From Siderastrea siderea (taxonomy: Eukaryota > Cnidaria > Anthozoa > Scleractinia > Rhizangiidae), in NCBI GenBank assembly GCA_964030785.1, contig OZ034972.1, forward strand, positions 13,773,231 to 13,837,230: 64,000 bases of DNA. Direction: 5' to 3'. A model generated the notes under the pieces. It ran no database searches. It was not told the DNA's origin and was given only the letters and a program-made list of their open reading frames with translations. Positions 12,520-24,200 of this stretch are shown one piece after another. Positions within the stretch are counted from its first letter, which is position 1. Every line of letters starts with the position of its first letter. The translations under genes and the position numbers were made by a program.

Positions 12520-13236
12520 ATAGAAATTATTAAGTGCTGCAGGCCTATTGTAAATGAAAGCTATTTAATAAAACTTTAAATGGGAATCGATGATGGGGCA
12601 AATAATAAGTGGAGATCCCATGCAATTGTTTCCAGCTGGCTTTAACGCAGTGCATTTTAAACCCTTTTGCTCCCAAGAGTGCCTAAATTAACAATTAACA
12701 ATTTCATTTTGCAAAATGCTTATTAAATGCAAATAGTACCATGCGAAAGTACTGCTGAAGTGGTTTCATTTGAATGGTCACACCATATGATTTCATCCAC
12801 AGACTCAAAATTTAGGCGTGTGAAAAGAATGCGAGTTGTGGAGTTGCTAGTTGCGAGTTTTTTGCAGGGTTCGCAACTGAACCTATCGCATGGATTTTCC
12901 AATTTCCTACATACACACAACGCGTAATTCAATCAAAATCTGGATCTTTGACTTGACCTCGAAACATATTTTGCTGTTAAATTACTGACAGCGTATCATA
13001 GTTAATCAATCGGAGACGCACTCCGCTAAAAAGACGACGGTCGAGTACAAACAAAATAGTTCCTTGCAACTTTGGTAAATAAAAGATCTGCAGAAATGTG
13101 CACAACTTTTTGCTAAACGACACCATTTTGTAAAATCAATCCGTAAGTGGTCCACATTAAGCGAGACCCCAGCTGCTCAGGAAAGCAATCACCATGTTTT
13201 CTTCCATAGTGGGTCATAGTCAGTCCAGCCATGTAT

Positions 13237-13325
<89 letters not shown>

Positions 13326-14810
13326 CAAACAAACAAAGAAAAAAGGTTGGAATTGGTTTCCACCAACACAGAACCAAAAACGCAACAGTCCCTGACAAAG
13401 AATTATATTTAAACAAATACACTGAAGTAAACAACGGGAAATCGCATGGAAGCTCATGGAGCCAGCACAAAAAAAAAAGAAGACCCTTTATGACTGATGG
13501 GCTCCCGTTGTAGTTTATGAGAAAATATGAAACTGCAAGCTAAGGTGATATTTTAGTGTTGAATTTTAATTCAAAAATTTAAGATCGCGTAAAAAAAATC
13601 GCGTAATTCGTCAGAATCTGAACGTTCACCCAGTGCACTCCACAAGATGTCCGTTGTGGTGAATGCTTTAGATATATACATCGTTCAGGCAAAGGCGAAA
13701 TTTGGCTAATGTCGTAGAATTTTGTTTGAAAAAACAAAACAAAACTTCCACTATATGTGAATGTAACCGACATAACACACTGAAATGAAGACTTTCGTCC
13801 TTAAGTGGCGTGGCTTTTACTTTTAAAACAAACGCAACCAAGCCATATGACTGCTCTCCATCGGATTTGTTTTCTAATTCGCTCACCCATTCGTTACTAC
13901 GAGTAGCGCCAACATAGAGATACATTCGAAAGTGCACCTCCGAATGTAATAAAGAACGGAGTCATCAAAAATAAAAATAGGGAGGGGGAGAGAACAACCG
14001 GGAGGAACTTCAAATGGTTAAAAAATCTCCGGAAAGAAACATACTTTCCCAGCACCAATTTATAATTTTGAGAACGCAGTCAAATAATACTGTTGAGGAA
14101 CTGAATCTGCAACTCGCAACTCGGAAGTCGTAAATCGCTGCGCGACTCACAACTCGCAACTCCAAAACTCGCAGATTACCCAGACCCAAAATTTAGAACC
14201 ACCTTAAATATCTCCATAACTGACTCTGAGAGTGAAAGGGTTAATTAGAAATAAAAATAAAAGTGAAGTGAATATCTAAACTATCGTACTCTTTTATTGA
14301 CAACATCTACAACAAAGAACAGGATGGCAAAAATTTGTTATTCGAAAGTAAATGAAGTATAGCTGCGTAAAAATACTAGTCAGTTTTGAAATATTACACG
14401 TAAGGTATGATTAAACACCCTGATTCCAGGGTTCTGTCCCCAGCCCTGAGAGAGTAGGTCCTAAAAACGTGGAAGCTGTTACAGTTAATAGTTCGATCTT
14501 TTCAGGCGTCATTTTTTATATATTGCAGCAGATTCTTTGTGAGCTGTACTAGAAGTTTCACCAAAATGGGCCGTACTTTCCAGAATTAAGTTAACTCATA
14601 GCTTAACTGGGGTTCACCGACAGCAATTTCCTGTACAAAAACCCCAGTCGTGAAGTGATAAACTTTAATATCAAGAGTAAGTATTATTAACGGGAATTGC
14701 CTCCATATACAAACAAATTGTCTTTGCTGGCATTAATCACAGATTAAAGAGTGCGGTCGATACGTATGTCAGTTGTTGATGTAGAAGACCCTGAAGTACA
14801 GGTAGTACAC
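12520..14810. other. Intergenic stretch
   Basis: AT-rich DNA without a supported gene. Apart from the CA microsatellite at 13238-13321 I see only short A/T tracts; open frames here are short and unlike any family I know. Confidence 0.4.
13238..13321. repeat. (CA)n microsatellite
   Basis: Uninterrupted CA dinucleotides of about 84 bases; Thr-His and Cys-Val open frames over it are artefacts. Confidence 0.97.
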
Positions 14811-14842
14811 GCTGTACTTGTACCTACTTCCACCAGACTTTC

Positions 14843-15385
14843 ATGCAGTCAGTTGCAGATTGGTAAACTTTATGAGGTTTATTTGTATACCTATTTTGTT
14901 CTGTTTTATTTTCCCTCGCGGAATTGATTATATCAGTATATATACCCGGACCCGGCGTCATATATGTGGGTTGAGTTTGTTGTTGGTTCTCGTCCTCGTT
15001 CCGAAGTTTTCTTCTCTGGGTCCTTCAGTGCAGAAGATCACCATAGAAACAGTGGAAACTGTGGAGATTCTAGATGAAGATGAAGATGTTATTCAGGGCA
15101 CTGCCACTACCTACTTCCAACTGACAGTCATGCAGTCAGTTGCAGATTGGTAAACTTTATGAGGCTTATTTGTATACCTATTTTGTTCTGTTTTATTTTC
15201 CCTCGCGGAATTGATTATATCAGTATATATACCCGGACCCGGCGTCATATATGTGGGTTGAGTTTGTTGTTGGTTCTCGTCCTCGTTCCGAAGTTTTCTT
15301 CTCTGGGTCCTCCGGTTTTTTCTCCCTCCTCAAACACCAACATTTCCAAATTCCAATCCGATCTGGAATCCCAGGGCCACGCGTT
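14843..15385 (+). repeat. Direct duplication with SINE tail
   Basis: Two ~180-base copies (about 14843-15022 and 15133-15313) share gtcagttgcagattggtaaa, an ATATATACCCGGACC motif and gtgggttgagtttgttgttg. The last part matches the tail of the SINE at 16812, so both look like 5'-truncated SINE copies carried in a local tandem duplication. Confidence 0.6.
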
Positions 15386-15419
15386 TGTCAGTTCAAAAAC
15401 CGTTTAGTGTCACCCTCGT

Positions 15420-16230
15420 TAAACAATCAATTTATTTATTTTTTATTTGCAACAATATAGGTAATAAGCTCAAATTCGACGAATCTTATCTGTAACCGTC
15501 ACATCTTATCGGATTAGCAAGACAGTTGTAACAGGAAGGCCTCGGCAGTCCAGCGAACGGCTCAAAGGGTTTAAAAAGATAATTGAAAGTGTTTTATTGT
15601 TTGCATGGGTGCTTCCGTAACTAGTAATACAGCGGCTTAAAAACTGAGACAAAAAGTAGACATTTTAAGCGTGACATTATATTTATTGAACATTTTTGAT
15701 ACATCATGTAATTAAATTTTCTTTTTTACGATAATAGATCCAACAGTTTATCCAGAGCTTCATAATTTGGGTGCCACGCTTGATGCTTTTAACTGCAGCA
15801 AAAAACAACAACAATAAAAAAATAAAGATCAGTTATAGGGACCTCACGAAACCGCAACGGCGTCGGCAACAAGCACTTTACAGAATTGAAGTTGATTGAT
15901 TTACCCCGGGTAATTCTACTGTATTTATGGAGGAGTTGAACAAAAGATGACGAGTATTTCTTTCTCTTTATAAAGTTAAATGCCTTCCCAATGGATTCAA
16001 CTCTTGTTAGTACGTTCACTTTAACGACAAGCTTAACGAGTTAGAAAAGCTGCTAAGAATTTTTTTTAAGTGAATTCACTTTTCCACGGACGTTTGTGTT
16101 AGGGTTGCTGCCGTGGTTGCATAGAGTCGCCAATATTTTCCGAAGGTGAATGCTGAGACCGATAAAAGGGCTACAATATAGGAAGATTACTCAGAAAAAT
16201 GCTTCCTATAAAGTACAAGATTAATAAAAG
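15420..16230. other. Intergenic stretch
   Basis: No supported gene, RNA or repeat beyond short A/T tracts. Confidence 0.4.
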
Positions 16231-16234
16231 GAAA

Positions 16235-16620
16235 ACCTGGTATCCTGTGAGAAATACTGATGGTCTGATTTATCGGACGAATAGCGGTACGGTGTCGGAT
16301 AACACAACACCTAGTTGCAAAAGCAGCATAGTCAAAATAATCGACCAGCTTCATCTTTCTTTCTAACTATTACGAGTAGATAAAAACATTTATAATGGCA
16401 CAATTTTTTTACGCTGTTTTGAAATTCTGAAACCTCGTTCCTAGACTCTTTCTTCTACATGCCTCTCCTGCTCCAGGTGACGGGAAGAAGAGAGACCCTG
16501 GGAACAAGGTTGGGATGTTTGTGGTGGAAACTCTAAAGGCTTCAGGATCAGGCCTCTTGCGTCATCCTTTTAGCTGACTATCGCATGTCACCCGCTGAGG
16601 CTCGTCTCTGTCCTGGCTGG
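16235..16620. repeat. Dispersed repeat, copy 1
   Basis: Shares long similar blocks with 19180-19830 in the same orientation: gaaatactgatggtc, ggtacggtgtcggat, agcagcatag, gacgggaagaagagagaccc and tagctgactatcgcatg. Non-coding transposon-like sequence of unknown class. Confidence 0.6.
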
Positions 16621-16811
16621 GTTACCCCCGATTAAACAATACGATTCCATCATGTAAAGACATTCTAATGGAGAGGTGATTTCCTAACGACATTAAGGCA
16701 ATTGAAACGGACGGTGGTATGCACAAGAAAAGGCACTGGAGAGACATCATTACAATACTATACGAAAGGAAACTTTTACTTCAAAACAAGAGCATAGGAT
16801 GGCGAGGGAGC

Positions 16812-17090
16812 AGGGATGGCGCAGTGGTGAGAGCGCTCGCCTTCCACTAGTGTGGCCCGGGTTCGATTCCCGGTCCCGTTATCATGTGTGGGTTGAGTTT
16901 GTTGTTGGTTCTCGTCCTTGCTCCGAGGGTTTTTTCTCCGGGTACTCCGGTTTTCCTCCCGCCAAAAAAGCCAACATTTCCAAATTCCAATTTGACCTGG
17001 ACGTCAAGTGTTTACTCATGAGCCCCTGGCTTGGGAGATTAGGCGAATACTCCCCACACTATGACGTTAAATTTGATTTACCATTTTACC
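16812..17090 (+). mobile_element. tRNA-derived SINE
   Basis: The head (16812-16878) has tRNA-like A box (ggcgcagtggtgag) and perfect B box (gggttcgattcccg) with a pairing acceptor stem gggat/gtccc. The body continues with gtgggttgagtttgttgttg and a G/T-rich tail whose copies recur at 14968 and 15257. Pol III promoted, non-autonomous retroposon. Confidence 0.8.
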
Positions 17091-17639
17091 AAAAAGATTT
17101 TTTAGCATTCCACCACCGTCATATTCAATTTTGTTCCGATGGAAACTAGGAATTTCAAACGTCTTAAATAAGCGACAGTAAAAGGTTTTTCATCTTGATG
17201 AATTGGTTAAATTTTAGCGACGATTACTTTTCCTTTGTCATGTGTAATGTCTAGTTTTGTTAAAAACTTTTGTGATTTTAGTCTTTGTAACTTTTGTTTG
17301 ATTGTTCTCGCTTGTTTCTTTTCAATGACAGGGCCATTGGGAAGTCAGTTCGCGAAATTCATTACGCCTTACCGGAAGTAGAATTCTAGGGGGAGTATGG
17401 GAAGAAGAGAGACCCTGGGACCGGAAGTTAGCGAAAGGAGGCCCAGGGTGCCAAATGTTGGCAAACCGTCATGGCCCGAGACGGACCGTCACGACCCGTC
17501 GTAGCAAAACTCCACCCGATTCACCGGAAGTCAGTTCGTGAACAAAAGATTAACACGACGCAAACAGAGGAAAATGGCAATCAAATGGACAGGCTCATCA
17601 ACATAAGTAGAGGAATGACAAAAGCGTCAGAGGATCAGT

Positions 17640-18140
17640 GGAGACGCATATTCAAACGCAAGCAGACGAAAAACAAACCTACAAGCGTATGTATACCTCG
17701 TTCTAAGCATCAGAGAAGCAATGGAGACGCTTGTAAACTCAGGCAGACGAAAAACAAAACTACTTGTGCATGTATACCTCGTTCTAAGCGTCAGATGAGC
17801 AATGGAGACGCATATTCAAACGCAAGCAGGCGAAAAACAAACCTACACGTGCATGTATACCTCGTTCTAAGCGTCAGACAAGCAGTCAGACGAGCAATGG
17901 AGACGCTTGTAAACTTAAACAGACGAAAAAAACAAAGCGACACACTGATGCATGTATACCTCGTTCTAAGTGTCAGAAAAGCAATGGAGACGCTTATAAA
18001 TGCAAGCAGACGGAAAAAAACTACACATGCATGTATACCTCGTTCTAAGCATCAGACGAGCAATGGAGACGCTTGTAAACTCAAACAGACGGAAAACTGA
18101 ACTACACGTGCATGTATACCTCGTTCTAAGCGTTAGACGA
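17640..18140 (+). repeat. Minisatellite, ~81-bp unit, 6 copies
   Basis: The word tgtatacctcgttctaag recurs near 17690, 17771, 17854, 17953, 18032 and 18113, i.e. every 79-99 bases. Most units stay in one reading frame, giving an open frame of ~209 codons (17471-18100), but the peptide is just the repeat and shows no domain. Confidence 0.85.
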
Positions 18141-18149
18141 TCAGAAGAG

Positions 18150-19180
18150 TGCGATAAGTGCTAAATCAGAGAGTGGTATAATAGGAGTTGTGATCCATAG
18201 TTTTTCCGATTCTCTGTTTATTTACACGTAAGGCGTGAATGAAAATCGCAACACACCGATTAGAATTTTTACTTTTTAAGGGAAAACACGCGAACCGAAG
18301 AGGAAAACGCAAATGAACATGCCTCTTATGCTTCATTCTTTAAACTTGAGGCGGGAATGAAAATCGTAACGTATCGATTTTTCAATTTCCCTCTTAAGGA
18401 ACTGAAAACACACGAGCCACAGTGGGAAACGCAAATGAACATACGAAAGCGAACAAAGAAAAGATAAATGCATGGATGCTTTGTTCTTAAACGTGAGCCG
18501 GGGATGAAAATCGCAAGGGGGGAATTTACAATACCCGGTTCACTTCAAAGACTGCTCCTAAAGTCGTCGAAATTTGCATAACAACAACTCAGCTGTTCAA
18601 CAGAAATTCGTTAAGCGTGTGTAATGAAAGAAGACGGCCTGATTTTTCCCGTTCTTTAAGCGCGCCATCCGAGAAAGGTGAAAATCGGACGGTTGCAACA
18701 ATCAGACAATTGGAGTCTTGTCACAAGAAGACGCAAAAACGCAAACTACAGTATTAGATTCGCGCAATGGGAAAAATCGGACGAATCGTACAATCGCAGA
18801 CTTGTTACCATAAGGTCGTTTTCATAAAATCGGACAATTACTATTTTTTGATATTTTATATTGAGATAGATTACTATTCTTGTAACAGGCACTTAATCTT
18901 GTCGTGAATAACTTGAATGAATAACTTTATTTAAGTGTCAGGGTGAGTATTTAGCCTTTGACAGCTAATTGGGGACACTCTACTACTTAAAAGTCGTTTA
19001 GACTGCGAAGTGAGTTTTTCAATAAAAGAATTACTACTAAGAATCGTACAATCGAAGACTTGTTGCCAGAACGCCGTTTTGTTAAAATCGGACAATTGCA
19101 AGTACAGTCGTAGAATAGGAGAATCGGAAAAATCACAAGAATCATACAATCAGAGACCTGTTGTCATAAGGGATTTTTGT
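18150..19180. other. Intergenic stretch with short reiterations
   Basis: Contains loosely repeated phrases such as 'cgtgaatgaaaatcgcaac' (18234, 18350, 18500) and 'aatcggacaatt' (18710-19100). No gene supported. Confidence 0.4.
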
Positions 19181-19535
19181 TAAGTAAGCCTCCGTGAAAA
19201 ATACTGATGATGGTCTTTGATTTATCAGACGAATAACGGTACGGTGTCGGATGAGGCCTGGCTAAGCAAAAGCAGCATAGCCAAAATAATCAACCAGCTT
19301 CCTCTTTATTTGAAACAATCATGGGTAGATAAAAGTATTTATAATGGTGCAACATTTTGTGCTGTTTGGAAATTCTAAAACTTGTTCCTAGACTCTCTCT
19401 TCTCCCTGCCTCCAGAACTCCTGCTTCAGGTGACGGGAAGAAGAGAGAACCTGGTAACGAGGTTGGGATGTCTGTGATGGAACCGCCAATAGTCCATTTT
19501 ACAGTTGTGTGCTTAGTGACCTGGCCTTTGAGTGG

Positions 19536-19566
<31 letters not shown>

Positions 19567-19960
19567 AAGACCCTCCTGCTTTTCATATGTAAATCATGTT
19601 GTTCTCATGCTAACTAGTTTGTATTTACATATGAAAAGCAGGAGGGTTTGTATCAAAACAAGGTCAACTGCAGCCTCGCTTCCACTCAAAGGCCAGGTCA
19701 CCAAGCATACAACTGTAAAATGGCCTATTCCAAACTCTTAAGGCTTCAGGATCGGGCCTCGTGAGTTATCCTTTTAGCTGACTACCGCATGCCACCCGCT
19801 GAGGCTCATCTCCGTCCGGTGGTATGCACAAGAAAAGGCTCACTGCAAAGACATCATTACAAAACTAGACGAAAGGGAAATTTTTTCCTTCAAAAGAAGA
19901 GCATATTTAAAAGATTTTTAAGCATTCTACCACCGTCATTTTCAATTTTATTCCGATGAA
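19180..19960. repeat. Dispersed repeat, copy 2, split by a MITE
   Basis: Same-orientation relative of 16235-16620. The similarity is interrupted by the inverted-repeat element at 19490-19726, showing that the MITE arrived after the repeat spread. Confidence 0.6.
19490..19726. mobile_element. Hairpin MITE, ~237 bp
   Basis: Arms are near-perfect complements over about 100 bases: outer word ccattttacagttgtgtgct, inner words gtggaagtgaggctg and tttcatatgtaaat. Non-coding. Confidence 0.85.
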
Positions 19961-20555
19961 AACTATTCCAGACGTCTTGAATAAGCGACAGTAAAAGATT
20001 TTTTATCTTGATGTAAGTAGACAATGAACGCAAGTGTTCTATGAGATATAGTGTTCTGAGCAAAGATAGAACGGCACGAGGCTTGTTTACGATATTTTCG
20101 CTATTGTACACGTGTTTGAGTTGCAATTATTTAGAGTGCTTAACCGCGTGGCTTATCGCAGTTGGTGGGTAAACAGCCATGAGCCAATACACGGAATTTA
20201 AGGAACTCGAGGCAGTGACTGCCACTCAACTTTTTCTAGATTCGCACTGGTGAAAGCAGTCTTCGACGCGCTACAACTACTGGCAACAGCAAGAGGGGAA
20301 CCCGCAGGAAAAGAGGCCAAAGTTAAGTTCAAGTACAACACTCGTAGTCCGGCAAATACGGAGAAACAAGTCTATCCTAATCTATTTCAAGTAAGGTGTG
20401 AACATTTCTTATTTCGTGTAAAGTAATGGTTTTTCTTTCGATTGGTTTTTTGCTATGCTTTTTTTTATAAAAAATAATAAAATAATGAGTGTAGATAATA
20501 ATTGTTTTCTGACATCGCCGTTGAAACTACTGTTTTTTATCGATTTAGTTATAAA

Positions 20556-20636
20556 TATTCACAGAGAATTTGTGCATTCATTAGTAAATTCTACTTAGTC
20601 ATTAGTATTCTCTATATAGAGCATACTAATGAGGCT
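20556..20636. repeat. Left arm of the hairpin element hosting the Maverick
   Basis: This flank (…gagcatactaatgaggct) is the inverse complement of 42270-42333 on the other side of the Maverick. Without the insertion the two arms would be about 20 bases apart, so the target was the loop of a hairpin MITE. Confidence 0.6.
20631..20636 (+). repeat. Target site duplication GAGGCT (left)
   Basis: Six bases directly before AGTAGT; identical to 42246-42251. A 6-bp duplication is the known signature of Maverick/Polinton integration. Confidence 0.9.
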
Positions 20637-20955
20637 AGTAGTACATTACGCTCGTATGGGTAATTTCCTGGCTTCTGATTGGTCGAGTGACGTCATCACC
20701 GGAAGTGGAATGGGAAACCGCTGACCAGTGGGAAAAAAGGATCGTGGGCTCATGCAACCGGAAGTCACGTGTTTTTGAATGGGAAACCGCTGAGCAATGT
20801 GAAAAAAGGATCGTGGGCTCAAGGGGAAGTAAAACCGCTGAGAAAACGCGGGCTCCAAGTCCAAAGTCCAATTTGTGGAAGAGGGGGTGGTCCTTGGAGT
20901 GAAAACCACACAAAATGAATAAATCACATTTTATTGTTATACGTTTGTTTACAAA
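20637..20955 (+). repeat. Left terminal inverted repeat, 319 bp
   Basis: Matches 41859-42245 inverted. It contains an inverted CCAAT box (20678-20682), a perfect CRE palindrome TGACGTCA (20688-20695), ETS-type ACCGGAAGT words, CACGTG, and part of a ~69-base tandem unit (about one and a half copies). The inner end supplies a poly(A) signal for the leftward polymerase gene (complement of tttatt, 20930-20935). Confidence 0.93.
20688..20706 (+). promoter_or_regulatory. CRE and ETS-type sites in left terminal repeat
   Basis: TGACGTCA at 20688-20695 followed by ACCGGAAGT at 20698-20706. These are consensus words for CREB/ATF and ETS/GABP factors. Function is inferred; the same pair is present in the right repeat (42187-42194). 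Confidence 0.5.
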
Positions 20956-20990
20956 AACTGAGAAAATGGTTTTTTTTTGCTGAGTGTTCC

Positions 20991-21200
20991 TTAATGTTCA
21001 ATAGAGGGTCCCCACCATTGTTTTTGACATCGAGTTATTCTTCGCCATTGGTTGTTGTCACGGATCCATTGTTGTAATTGACGTCGATGATTTCTGTTCA
21101 AAGGTATGGCAAAGGAACTGTAGAATGGGGGTGGTGGTGGTGGTGCCCAATGTTCTCGATCACAATCGACGATCTTGTTGGGGCTTTCACTGGTAGCCAT
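20991..21200 (-). CDS. Small ORF after polymerase, 69 aa
   Basis: ATG at 21200 overlaps the last codons of the polymerase frame, an arrangement seen elsewhere in this element. The peptide has a short proline run (seven Pro, near residue 22) and is rich in Trp, Gln and Arg toward its C-terminus (WIRDNNQWRR, QKQWWG). It resembles nothing I recognise. Next to it lies the terminal repeat with the poly(A) signal, so it would share the polymerase transcript. It may be non-coding. Confidence 0.35.
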   Translation of the reverse strand: MATSESPNKIVDCDREHWAPPPPPPFYSSFAIPLNRNHRRQLQQWIRDNNQWRRITRCQKQWWGPSIEH

Positions 21201-24200
21201 AGGGGTAGGTCTTGAAGGTGCGGGGATCGATGACTCTTTTGTCATAGACCAGCTGGTACCATTTGTGTTGGGGTTGAGTGAGCAAGGTGTAGTTTTTCGG
21301 GTTCCGGACAATGTGATGACTTTTGGTGACTTGGATTTCCCCTGGTTTGGGAAGGGGTTTCTGGATTTCATCTTGGACATTCTGACGCATGACGTCGTAA
21401 TTCAACTGGGTGTGTCCTTCACTGTTGAGTCGGAAGCCTCTGACCTTGCATTCCACTTTTCCTTTATTCGTAGTATACCCATAGTTCTTGGGTCCTCCAC
21501 TGACAAATTCTTGAATGTATTCATCGTCCTTTAATTCGGAGGCGAAGTCCCCTAGATAGGAACCCAAGGTAGGTTGGAATTGAGTGGGTGTTTCTTCCAG
21601 GTAGATGACGGAGTCGGTGTCAAAGTAAAGGACTCTTTCCCCTAAGCGTTCGAGGGCGTCATACAATTTAAGGCGGGCGTGGCAGGTGGTGAAGCAGGCC
21701 ACAAAAATGTTGAGGTTGGGTGACACGCGGATGTCCTCTTTTTGGTTTTGGTAGTGGATCTCCACCATGTTGTTGTTGATCACGGACACGTGACGTACGT
21801 CTAAGGCATCGCTATCCAAGAAACGGTGGAAGGCATGAGGATCATCAAAGGCTTGAATTTGGGTCTTGTTGAGGCGTTGTCCAAACTTGCCCCACATGGA
21901 GTTCAACATCAGCTTAGCTAGGGTACGCAGGCCCGGGTTGTATTCGATCTTGTGGTAGTCCAACTGGATGCCTTCATGCAGGAAGTACTGTTCGATGTAA
22001 CTTTGCTTTTCTTCTTCTGTCATGTCGTCCTTAGGCCACCCACTAGCTTCTTGTTTGATTTTCAACCAGGTGTTGACATAATCGGCGAAGAGGCCCTCAC
22101 AGGTCTCGTCAAAATGCCAGCCTTCGTAGATGTATTGGACTTGGTACCCCAATTCGACGGCTTTCTTTAATTCGGGGGTACACCAGGTACTGGTGAGGGC
22201 GCGTTGTTCGTCGGGGTGAGGGCAATGATAAGATCTGTCCAAAAGAGGTTTGTCCATTTCTTCTTCCACACAACGGGCACAGGGGAAAGAGCAGTTTGTC
22301 GTCATGACGGTAAGGCAGCACGGGATGGTACAATTCACGGGGAGGCAGGATTTTGCATTGGATGAGTCCAAAGTACTGGTGTATGTCAGTGTGACCCGGT
22401 TGAGAAAAGATGGTGGGATGTCCTTTGGGGTAGGTGGACTTCTTGTTGACCCACGGGTACAAGGAGGTGACATCGATGTAGTGAATTTTTTGGCCAGGGG
22501 TGATATGATGGTAGAGTTTGATGGCATTGGTACGACCTCCACAGAAAGCATCCCGAGGTTCAAGAGGTTGGATAAAGTTGAGTTCCCGGACGAAGGAGTC
22601 GATCTCTGGTTGGGTTTTTAGGAGGTGGTCCCATTGACATCCCCACATTTGAATGACGTTGTACCCTTGTTTGGTAAGCTTTTGGACTTTGTCTTGGGTG
22701 GCGTCATAGAGGTCATGCATCGTCAGATCATAGTTGCGGGGATGTTTTTCGTGGCGATGGGGATAACAGGTAGGGCATCCGTGGGTGAAACAGCCTTGAA
22801 ATTCGTAGACGGTGTGGGTGTCGGGGCAATAACCATCCACATAGATCTGGGTCCCGGGGATCTTATACTCGCCTTCATTTCGGACATGTTGAATGTATTG
22901 GTGATGATGAGGCTCTGGATTGGCACTGGCCAAGAGATCGGCGGGGGTAAGATCTTGGAGGGCGCGTTGACGTAGTTGGTGATCGCACCAGGTTAACCAG
23001 TGAAGGGCTGGGATGGACTGGTTGATGTTGTTTCTCCACCCCTTATGACCGGCGGGTTCGCTGGCAATACTGTTCGGGATCATCCGGTTCATACGTAAAT
23101 CTCGATTACAAGCGGAGGCAATGGTGACGTGATCGAAGGGATTGAAGCCTGTTAAGTCTTCAAACATGCGTTTGAAAGTCAGACATCCTTGTTTGAGGAG
23201 TCGTACATCGGAGCTGCAATAGTCCAACAACTCTTTTTGGAAATGAAACACCACACCCTGGTCGCGTTGTTCTTGATGCCAGGTTTCAAAGGCTTGTCTG
23301 CCTTCGAGTGTCATGGCCTCAGGCATGTAGTAATCGCGTGAGGGGAGGATGCCCACGTAGTGTTGATACTCATCACTGGGTACGTTGAACTTGTGTGGGA
23401 AGTACCCTTTGCAGAGTTCTGTCAAACCAAAGGTTTTGGGAAACGCGGAGAGGGGCATCTGGAAGAAACTCATGGAATCAATGAACCGGATGCGGTCATG
23501 TTTGATCTCTAAGAGTTTACACCCGTTGCGGAGTTGTTCAACGATCCGGTTGTCACTATAGTATTCTTGGATGATAAAGTACCCATCGTACCCTTGAAAA
23601 TTATGAGCGATGACATTGACTTGACGGGTATCGTGAAGAGTCAAGGTATCCAACCATTCCAGAAAGTCACGGATACAGGTGGGACCTGGGAAAGGCTTGG
23701 GTTCATCGTTGTCTTCGGTTTCGGCCACGACGAGATTCGCAATGTGTTTTTCCTGGGGTTGCATGGCTTCGATATCAAAGAAGACGTGTAAGGGAGGCAG
23801 GTCTTCCTCCTCGTCCTCGGAGGCATGGGGTTCCGCGGCGGCACCTCGTTTGGCGCGAGGACCTTTTTGACGGGTCCTCTTTCTCTTCTTTTCGTCTTGA
23901 GGTTTGGGGGCTTTTTGTATAAAACAACGGTGGTCGTCGGCGTGGACGTACTGGTGACAAGAAGGGCAATCCACGTGGTAACAATGGTGACGTTGAATGC
24001 GGGACAAGCCCACATTTTGTTGATAACAGTCAAGGCATCGGTGTCGTTGAGAGCACACGGAGGACTGGAGGCCCGTGGCGGGTTTGCCAGCATGGGTCTT
24101 GCTGGCATGGGCTTCCAAACACGCGGGTCCGAAAAAGTCCCGATGACACGAGTCGCAACGTTGAGTGGCTTTCAGGTGTCGGGGGTAAGCATGTTGAAAG

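Noticed and set aside
13113..13513. Open frames over the CA microsatellite
   Set aside because: Dinucleotide repeats stay open in several frames; no other coding signal.
16812..16878. Functional tRNA gene
   Set aside because: Continues directly into a SINE body with other copies of the tail nearby, so it is a retroposon head.
17640..18140. CRISPR-like array
   Set aside because: Repeats are long, imperfect and without distinct spacers, in an animal genome; it is a minisatellite.
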